Positions 56,661-64,000 of a stretch of DNA of 64,000 nt are shown in pieces; the first letter of the stretch is position 1, and each line of letters opens with the position of its first letter. Below the pieces are notes generated by a model. It did no database searches, was not told the origin of the DNA, and saw nothing but the letters and a program-made list of their open reading frames with translations. Origin of the DNA: Harmonia axyridis (lineage: Eukaryota; Arthropoda; Insecta; Coleoptera; Coccinellidae). A program made the position numbers and the translations under genes. The stretch is from assembly GCF_914767665.1 (NCBI RefSeq), contig NC_059502.1, positions 186,001 through 250,000 of the forward strand, read 5' to 3'.

Positions 56661-57185
56661 CAAAGTACGAGACATAAATATTGAAAAAAATTCTAGCGAA
56701 AACAATTCAAGCAGATCACCTGGCGGCATTCCCTCAATGACATTATCATTCGAACTGATGGTTCGATCCTGAGCGGACATAAAACGAACCGCCATTTCCG
56801 GATCGCAATCATCATCCCTTCCCGATTAAAAAGAAATTTCCGAACCTCAATCGACACATTATCAAAAAACGGCGGGGCTCTTCCACATGTTCCCGGCATA
56901 ATATTCCAGTTTCCACACGACGCACGCCGTCTCGAATCGCCTGGAGAGGAAGACGCCAGGCAATTATTTCCGTGTAGACGAAGAACATCGTCATAACCGT
57001 TAAAAATAACTGCTACGGTGTTGTCGGCGAACACTATTTTTTTTTTCGGCCGGTTCGGAATTGAACAACTTTTGCGTCTGGACTGAAATTTCAGTGACAT
57101 ACTTTGCATGGTAATGGCGCCGATGGTTTTATATCTTCAAGATGTGTTGACTGAATTACGAGTCTCGTTCCATGGGAACTAGATA
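56661..57185. other. GC-richer DNA with a possible minus-strand exon
   Basis: A 138-codon minus-strand frame (57109-56693) covers most of it. From an acceptor-like CTGAAATTTCAG (57083) it reads SRRKSCSIPNRPKKKIVFAD, which contains an RVxF-like protein phosphatase 1 docking word as found in glycogen-targeting subunits. What follows does not resemble those proteins and no good donor follows. Coding status is doubtful. Confidence 0.25.
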
Positions 57186-57187
57186 TA

Positions 57188-58126
57188 ACGGGTGTTTTTT
57201 TTCGAGGTATATAACTTTAAGTTGGCATTACTGTTCAAGATTGGGACCGATTTAACAACTGTCAAGTGATTTATTCTCAGTTTGGTTTGGCAATTCATCA
57301 TGAGTAGACTCACGCCTGAACAAGGCTTGCAAATTGTGCAATTTTATTTCCAAAATAATGGTTCTGTGCGGAATACGTATCGCGCACTACGTCCATTTTA
57401 TTTTGTTTAGCGATGAAGCGCACTTCTGGTTGAATGGCTACGTCAACAAACAAAACTGACGCATTTGGAGTGAAGCTAATCCTCAAGTGTATGTCGAAAC
57501 ACCGTTACATCCAGAAAAACTGACTGTTTGGTGCGCTTTATGGACTGGTGGAATCATTGGTCCGTACTTCTTCAAAAACGATGATGGCCAGAACGTTACA
57601 GTCAATGGTGATCGGTATAGAGCCATGATTACCAACTTTTTCATTCCTGAATTGAACAACCATGATGTCCAGGAGCTGTGGTACCAACAAGACGGCGCAA
57701 CATGTCACACAGCTCGTGCCACAATTGATTTATTGAAAGACACGTTTGGTGACCGCCTAATTTCACGTTTTGGACCTGTGAATTGGTCTCCAAGATCTTG
57801 TGATTTAACACCGCTAGACTACTTTCTGTGGGGCTATGTAAAGTCATTAGTCTATGCGGATAAGCCGCAAACCCTTGACCATTTGGAAGACAACATTCGC
57901 CGTGTTATTGCCGATATACGGCCACAAATGTTGGAAAAAGTCATCGAAAGTTGGACGTCCAGATTGGACTACATCCGAGCCAGCCGTGGCGGTCATATGC
58001 CAGAATTTAAAATGAAATGCCACAAGATTATCTCGCAGATAAATAAAATTTCCAATATTTCCAACGAATAATCCATCGTTGTTTTATTTCAATTTAAAGT
58101 TCTATAGCTCTAAAATAAACACCCTT
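57188..58126 (+). mobile_element. DD41D mariner-like element, copy 9, 939 bp
   Basis: TA at 57186-57187 and 58127-58128; ends ACGGGTGTTTTTTTTCGAGG and the complement of AAGGGTGTTTATTTTAG. Same length and deletion junction (57389-57411) as copy 2. The N-terminal frame starts at ATG 57300 (SRLTPEQGLQIVQFYF) and stops just past the junction. In the catalytic frame a TGA replaces the Cys of QNCRIW, so the longest frame starts later. A seven-base loss near 58005 alters the last residues. Confidence 0.95.
57487..58071 (+). pseudogene. 194-codon DD41D catalytic frame lacking the first Asp
   Basis: Opens downstream of the nonsense change, at VYVETPLHPEK. Contains GIIGPYFFKNDDGQNV, YQQDGATCHTARA (second catalytic Asp) and TPLDYFLWGYVK (third, with 41 residues between). 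The first catalytic motif lies upstream of the stop, so this frame cannot form an active site. The C-terminus changes from the normal EIIFKM end to EFKMKCHKII and continues into the 3' UTR. Confidence 0.82.
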
Positions 58127-58128
58127 TA

Positions 58129-58799
58129 CAAAAACAACTACACGTAGTAAAAATGACAGAGATATCCAAGCTGCACTCTTTATCTACAAGATCCAAAACA
58201 AATTTAAATTCTAAGATTGATTCGAAACTTTACAATTTTTATAGCTTTATACTCGTGCAAAATACCAAGAAAGCATCATTTTTGTCATTTATCCATAATA
58301 TGACTTTTTCAGATAATAACTGGAATTAATTTTTCTCTATTTTAATATTTTTTCCACTCAGTTTCTCCGGAAAATTTACTGGTCTCGATATTTTGGCAGG
58401 ACGTGTAGGAGCTCAGTAACGAGCTTAAAGTGTTCTCTGCGGAGTTTCTTGTCTGTTCGTTTGCTGAAAATTATAACAAAAAACCAGCTAGTTAGAATGG
58501 AAAGGGAATCGCGCACATTCTTCAAGAAAATTTATTGTTTTGCTGGTGAGGGCGATGATTTATACTCGGCCACTTGAGAGAAACAATATATCCGGAGTTT
58601 TCTATCGGATCTTGGATCTTGCAGAGAAATATCGAAGAGTCTAGTGGCGAATTTACATCGTTTGCATCTATATCTTTGAATTTATCGCATAAGACAATAA
58701 GATAAATCAAATTTGTGTTTTAAATGGGGAGAAGTAAAAAATGTCTGGTCTGTGAGATGCCATAAAAACGCAATGTGATTTATAACTTTTTCCTAAAGA
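58129..58799. other. Unassigned non-coding DNA
   Basis: AT-rich with no recognised frame or repeat. Confidence 0.4.
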
Positions 58800-59185
58800 A
58801 AAGACCTTTTTGAACTAATCTGTGTTCAATTTGCCAGTTTCTTTTGAGTCTTTGATTACGCAGCTCCAGAAGTGGTTTCTATCACAAGATTTTCCTTGAT
58901 TTTGAAGAAGGCTTTCATGCTAAACTCTATCAGATGTCTGGCTTATATTCCAATGCAGATGAGCAGTAGTTTTTCTCATTTGAGGACATGTTCATCTAGT
59001 GCAGTGTTCTATAGAATCGATGGATGATTGAGTGGTGCTGGCAGAACCCAAACTGGTTTTGATTCTTTATTATTTCAATAATTTATTGGTAGAACTGTTC
59101 TTCCTGTATTTTGGTCAGAATTGAGAAGATATTAGAGACATTCTGGAGATTTGAGCCAGGTTTCAGTATCATAATAATAGCCGTG
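58800..59185 (-). pseudogene. Jockey-like LINE reverse transcriptase fossil
   Basis: Minus strand, 59180 downwards: AIIMILKPG, then NQNQFGFCQHHSIIHRFYR (the Q-F-G-F-R-x-x-H-S-T region of Jockey-type reverse transcriptases), and after a frame change ISQTSDRV, a stop, HESLLQNQGK, the decayed form of motif A (normally D-x-S-Q-A-F-D-R-V-W-H-x-G-L-L). Order and spacing fit the fingers and start of the palm. Motifs B and C are absent. Strongly decayed. Confidence 0.72.
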
Positions 59186-59984
59186 TTTTTGAATTGCTCG
59201 AATTACAGATATTTGAGTCAAACAAACCAAAAGATTCTGAGTCTGAGAGCATTTCATAAAGTAATATTTGAATAGGCTCATCTGAAAAATTTCAGAGGAC
59301 AAAAACATGATGAAAGCCTCTCTGGCGTACGTAATCTCATCCGTTGGAAAAGTAATTCCTCTCCCATTTTAACTTAACGCAGTAGCACGCAGAGCAGTTG
59401 ATTCCAGCACGGTTTTGGCCTTCGAAATCCGTAGATCATTATCGGCATAACCAAGTACTCCGCTTGGAAATTACTGGGAGGGAGTCCTATTGAATTTGAA
59501 CTATAATAATCGAGGCTGAGAGCAGATGTGACGAGGAAACTTATCCCCAGATCTTAAACTTCTTGATGGCTCCGAGCCTCCCATATTTCACTCAACGTGC
59601 CGCTTTCTGCTTCGCGAAAATTCATTTTGCGACCATATTATTTCGCAGTTAAACTTTCTGGGTGCTGAAACTTCGGAGTTTAGATTGAATCCGATAGTTT
59701 TTGTTATTAGTACGGTTAAGTGGTGTGTTCAAACAGCCAACGTTGATTTGAGTGGATTCGTTAAGATTAAGATGCTTTCTACTTATAGATTTCTGATTGA
59801 TACGTAGCGATAGAGTATGAAACTTTTGAGTTTACCACTAGAAAGTTGAGAAAATTTAGAAACTTTGATCTACTACAAAACTTTTTGGCAAATTATAGTT
59901 TTGTCATATCTGCTACCGAATGCGAGAAAAAGAAAGTTTGTACGAACTTTTTTAATCGTTTATTCATTATCAACGTAGTTAAAT
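59186..59984. other. Unassigned non-coding DNA
   Basis: GC-richer at 59320-59640; AT-rich elsewhere. No gene or repeat is recognised. Confidence 0.4.
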
Positions 59985-59986
59985 TA

Positions 59987-60933
59987 TAGGGTGTTTTTTT
60001 CGAGGTATATAACTTTAAGTTGGCATTACTGTTCAAAATGGCGACCGATTTAACAGCTGTCATGTGATTTATTCTCAGTTTGGTTTGGCAATTCATCATG
60101 AATAGACTCACGCCTGAACAACGCTTGCAAATAGAGCAATTTTATTTCGAAAATAATGGTTCTGTGCGGAATACGTATCGCGCACTACGTCCATTTCATC
60201 GTCGAATTTTGTTTAGCGATGGAGCGCACTTCTGGTTGAATGGCTACGTCAACCAACAAAACTGCCGCATTTGGAGTGAAGCTAATCCTCAAGTGTATGT
60301 CGAAACACCGTTACATCCAGAAAAACTGACTGTTTAGTGCGCTTTATGGGCTGGTGGAATCATTGGTCCGTACTTCTTCAAAAACGATGATGGCCAGAAC
60401 GTTACAGTCAATGGTGATCGGTATAGGGCCATGATTACTAACTTTTCCATTCCTGAATTGAACAACCATGATGTCCAGGAGCTGTGGTTCCAACAAGACG
60501 GCGCAACATGTCACACAGCTCGTGCCACAATTGATTTATTGAAAGACACGTTTGGTGACCGCCTAATTTCACGTTTTGGACCTTTGAATTGGCCTCCAAG
60601 ATCTTGTGATTTAACACCGCTAGACTACTTTCTGTGGGCTATGTAGAGTCATTGGTCTATGCGGATAAGCCACAATTCCTTGACCATTTGGAAGACAACA
60701 TTCGCCGTGTTATTGCCGATATACGGCCACAAATGTTGGAAAAAGTCATAAAAAAATTGGACGTCCAGATTGGACTACATCCGAGCCAACCGTGGCGGTC
60801 ATATGCCAGAAATCATATTTAAAATGTAATGTCACAAGATTATCTTGCGGATAAATAAAATTCATGTCAATCGAATAATCCATCGTTGTTTTATTGCAAT
60901 TTAAAGTTATATAGTTCTAAAAAAAACACCCTT
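59987..60933 (+). mobile_element. DD41D mariner-like element, copy 10, 947 bp
   Basis: TA at 59985-59986 and 60934-60935. Ends TAGGGTGTTTTTTTCGAGG and the complement of AAGGGTGTTTTTTTTAG. The start codon is at 60098 (NRLTPEQRLQIEQFYFENNG). The deletion here has a different right edge: RALRPF joins directly to HRRILFSDGAHFW, so the reading frame continues. The usual Glu after the first Asp has become Gly. A TGG to TAG change stops the frame at about 60335; later frames carry QQDGATCHTA and TPLDYFLW before a one-base loss at about 60638. It has an independent deletion history or retains the earlier junction. Confidence 0.94.
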
Positions 60934-60935
60934 TA

Positions 60936-61702
60936 TTTTGAGGAAAACACAATTTCTCACCTTCCACATATAAAACCACATCTGTCTCAGATTGAAAAAT
61001 CAATTCAGATTGAATCTAGTAAATACATATCAGAATATCTGAACATCCTATTGGGAATTCCAGGAAATTAATAGTGCATCTGGATATTTACTTGCTGCTA
61101 ATTCCATTCGATGTTTGTCCGAAAATGAACCGAATTCGTGTACAAATATTTGTTCGAGAATTTCCGAAGCCAATTCGGACTTTTCAAAACTGTCATAATT
61201 ATTGAAACTTGCATCCGTTAATGCCAAGAATCAATAACAGATGGTAACCACATTATGAATATTTCAAACAGTTCATGGAGTTGGGACAACCTGATGAAAT
61301 TATGTTTATTACTGTAGCTCGAGGCGTAATATTGCATTTCTATAGAAATAATGATAATGTTTCTGGAATTGGATTCAGTCATTTGGCCCAATTGAATTTC
61401 ATGATCTCATGGATAAGGGAAGCGAGACTGATGCTAGTTGTCACTATTTCCATTTCAATCACTCCAATCCTGAAAAGTTAATATATAAATGTACTTGTAA
61501 AAGCTTCAAAGCTCAACTTTGTGTGCAAGCTTTACATCAATATTAATTCAAAATGTGAACTTTTATGAATTAATGTAGTAACTCAATTCAAAGCTGGGTA
61601 CAATGTTTTTGACAACATGCCTCGGGTTGTTTATTATACTGATTGGGATAAATTGTCACATTTCAATAAAACCAAACTACCTACATTATTCGACAATTAT
61701 TT
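60936..61702. other. Unassigned non-coding DNA
   Basis: AT-rich, no recognised content. Confidence 0.4.
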
Positions 61703-61880
61703 CAAAGGATCAAATTTGAATGTGAAATGTTATTTCTCAATATGGAATTGTTTAGTCCCAATTTGAATGTGTTTATTTCCAATTTGATTGTGCTTACTAT
61801 TTTGAAGTTGATTCTCATTTCGAAATTGTTTAGTCTTAAATTGATCAGTCTCAATTTGAAGTTGAAGAGGCACAGACTAA
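61703..61880. repeat. Degenerate 21-24-bp tandem repeat
   Basis: Successive variants of AATTTGAATGTGTTTATTTCC, such as ATGGAATTGTTTAGTCCC and AATTTGATTGTGCTTACTATT. It gives open frames on both strands that are rich in Leu, Asn and Ile, which are artefacts of the repeat. Confidence 0.6.
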
Positions 61881-63692
61881 TCAGATTTAGAAAGGTATAT
61901 TTTCTCAATTGAGTAGACAATTCTGGTATGGATATTTGAATAGACTATAACGTTATCAGAAAAGTCAATTTTTTTGCTCTAGTATCCTCCAGTTTTATCG
62001 TTAGTAACGAATTAAAGTTGATATTGTCAATTCATTTCATTTTGAAGACAATTGCGAGTAATCCATGTATCACAAAAGGTGTTTTATCGAATAAAATGGA
62101 ACCTAATACGAATAGGTACTTGTTTCAAGGTAATTCCATAAACAGCGAATCCAGGAACGTACTCAATCACTCATTCCATTACGTTCGCACAATGAAAAGA
62201 GGAAATTGCACTCAAGAATCAAGAATTGCAACGGACCGATTAACGATGCGAAGAAATTGGAAATTTAATCGTTAACAAATGCAGCCTGCGATCCAAGTCG
62301 AGGCGAAATTACACTTGTAAAGTGCCAGGACGCCATCTTCGGAATCGTCGTCTGTTAAATTATGACCACGTCAAAAAGAACGAGGATAATCCATCTGGAA
62401 ATAGGACCTACGAAACTGATACTTTCGGCGGGACATTCATTTTAATTAGAGCCAGGAGTTGGGTGATGTATTGTATGTTGAATAAAAAGATAAGATCTAT
62501 TATTTTTCGTCAAATGAAAAATGAACGCGCTCTGCCAGAGACGCTTCGAAGCTACGCTGGCGTTTGATTGTAAAAAGTCGTGGAAGGTGGATCTGGAAAA
62601 ATCCTAGCTAGCATTGATTCAACATTTTTTCGTGGCGTTTCCATATTTCTATTCTGGACATTTCTATAGATATTGATTTTGTGTTTAACGTTGATGCTTT
62701 GAAATTATTTCTATTGTGCTAGAAGATACAGATACACCGAGTTGACCATATTGTGATTCAGATTTCACAGCCATGACATATGTCAAGCAGAACTTTCATC
62801 TGAAGGGTCATATGTAAGATGTCTGAAACACTGCTCACTTGAGTAACCTTAAGATTAAAGTGGCCACTTCTGATGGGACCATCCTTCTTGGAATCCAAGA
62901 AGAAGGCACACAAGTGTTTTGGACATCTTAGTCATATGGTAAGTTGAAGTTAAGCCATTCAACAATATGGATCGTTAAATTACTGCTCGATGTGTGAGAA
63001 TTATAAAAACTTACTATAAAAATAATGATTCTGTGACGACAATAAAGCAATTAGACAAAATTTTTGTGTCTAGCCGAAATTGTCGTCACAATACAATATA
63101 AATGTACGTGCATTAGTCGCCTTTCATGGTACTTGTGCATACAATTTTCTCATTTCTAGGGTTTTCAGAAAGATACAATAGAGAATATCTTTCCCCTATC
63201 CTAAATAGTGTGCAGGCACCATGATACCATACAACTTAGAGAATAAGAAAAGGAAGAAGAAATTCACGGTGTACAATATGATTTTATGTTGGTAACCCTG
63301 GTATAAAACTGGGAAAAGTGGAGTTCGGTGGAGTAAGCTAGGAGGTGATGACCAATTGAGTTAGTAAAATGTTCAAGTGTTGTACCACAATAAAGTTCTC
63401 ATCTGTCGTCCATCAGTGTTTTAATTCTGACTGGATGTCTCCATAGAATATAGGTGTAGTTTTCTCCGTCTAACACGAAGAAACTAGAGCAGTTGCAACG
63501 AGTTGAGCTTCGAATTTTATTGACACTTTTAACATAGCACTGCCGGTATAAGTTCCTCTCCTACTGCATGGTCATATTGGCAGATTCATTGCAGAGGACC
63601 TCAAAAATCAGCATTGTCTGATTCTACCCTCTAATAACGCCCAGTTGAGTATCAAACCGCTCAAAAATCTATTCCAATTAGTCCTACATATA
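61881..63692. other. Unassigned non-coding DNA
   Basis: No repeat or gene is recognised. Frames at 62018-62275 and 62322-62567 have no motif or splice context. Confidence 0.4.
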
Positions 63693-63875
63693 CCTGCAAA
63701 TTGCCTCCAGCTCGTATACGAGTATAACGGGCGATATATCAATAAAGTTCCCATCCACATTATGGATTCCTTTCTGAGCCATCCAAATAACATTGTCGTT
63801 TATTTTCATATCGACATATCGGGCGATATTTTCAACGAAAAAGTTACGTCTCTGCCCATTCGCATGCCACAACAT
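63693..63875 (-). other. Possible exon ending at a GTATATG donor, unknown product
   Basis: Minus-strand frame with NFFVENIARYVDMKINDNVI, then NVDGNFIDISPVILVYELEA and ICR, where TTTGCAG|GTATATG gives an acceptable donor (GT at 63693-63692). It has a non-repetitive, coding-like composition. A second minus-strand frame upstream (MPRVIARQSPGFTGFYEE at about 63968-63915) is also open but out of phase. Host exon and decayed transposon gene are both possible. Confidence 0.25.
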
Positions 63876-64000
63876 CCATTAGACTATTTGGAAGTGTTTC
63901 ATTTGAAACCTTCTCCTCGTAAAAGCCAGTAAATCCAGGCGATTGTCTAGCAATCACACGCGGCATAAAAACTGATTTACGATTTCCTTATCCTCGGACG
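63876..64000. other. Window end, unassigned
   Basis: Contains the second open minus-strand frame described for the neighbouring possible exon. No further support. Confidence 0.3.

Noticed and set aside
57641..57847. Antisense frames within DD41D copies (also at 27706-27903, 44337-44639, 53832-54086 and others)
   Set aside because: They recur in every copy because the element is repeated; they are opposite-strand readings of the transposase, not genes.

Overview
The window looks like a gene-poor stretch of an animal nuclear genome, most likely an insect. The evidence is the AT-rich, intron-like DNA, an exon-like segment ending in a GTGAGT donor, and the mix of transposons: mariner-type elements of at least three lineages, RNase H-bearing and Jockey-like LINE remnants, and many TA-flanked MITEs and foldbacks. 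A beetle is my best guess, from recall of similar repeat families rather than from any search. I see no operons, CRISPR arrays, rRNA, tRNA, viral genes or bacterial genes.

The best case for a host gene is on the minus strand. A stop-free segment at 16608-16317 looks like a mitochondrial presequence plus mature start and ends exactly at a GTGAGT donor. A second open segment, 71-1, has a TTTTCAG/ATTACAG acceptor and joins the first in phase. If both belong to one gene, positions 72-16316 are a 16.2 kb intron filled with mobile DNA. I cannot name the protein. Two weaker exon candidates are at 57082 downwards and at 63875-63693, both minus strand.

The dominant component is a mariner/Tc1-superfamily element with DD41D catalytic spacing (rosa/Visitor type by spacing). 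There are ten copies or pieces: 6190-6798, 23505-24443, 27107-28162, 35567-36303, 37819-38595, 44154-45034, 47722-48266, 53804-54681, 57188-58126 and 59987-60933. Most have TA target duplications and asymmetric TIRs beginning A[A/C]GGGTGTTTTTTT. Six share one internal deletion that removes the second half of the DNA-binding region and puts the catalytic domain in a different frame, which suggests that a shortened version was itself amplified. Older pieces of a second related family lie at 2500-3260, 7411-7535, 10650-11240, 29119-29310 and 37494-37812. DD34D mariners lie at 31040-31325, 49085-49650 and 55529-56660.

LINE fossils are at 13790-14400, 15262-15478, 21860-22480, 25101-25280, 27597-27716, 33940-34270, 36304-36500, 52095-52284 and 58800-59185. 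All are broken.

The third component is structural DNA: foldback elements with long arms (30041-30986, 42154-43409), TIR elements ending TA|CAGGGTG (20173-21056, 4042-4556), a TA-flanked MITE (4640-4860), a hAT-like MITE with 8-bp duplications (18555-18906), long imperfect hairpins (15613-15819, 39607-39712), an error-free 118-bp-arm palindrome (8286-8525), a 48-bp tandem array (41951-42150), a dispersed low-copy repeat (31860-32090, 50370-50700, 50890-51160) and an (AT)44 microsatellite. The remaining blocks are unique AT-rich DNA with some more GC-rich islands in which I recognise no genes. Nothing here forms a new coding system; the most unusual features are the palindrome and the amplification of the deleted DD41D form.
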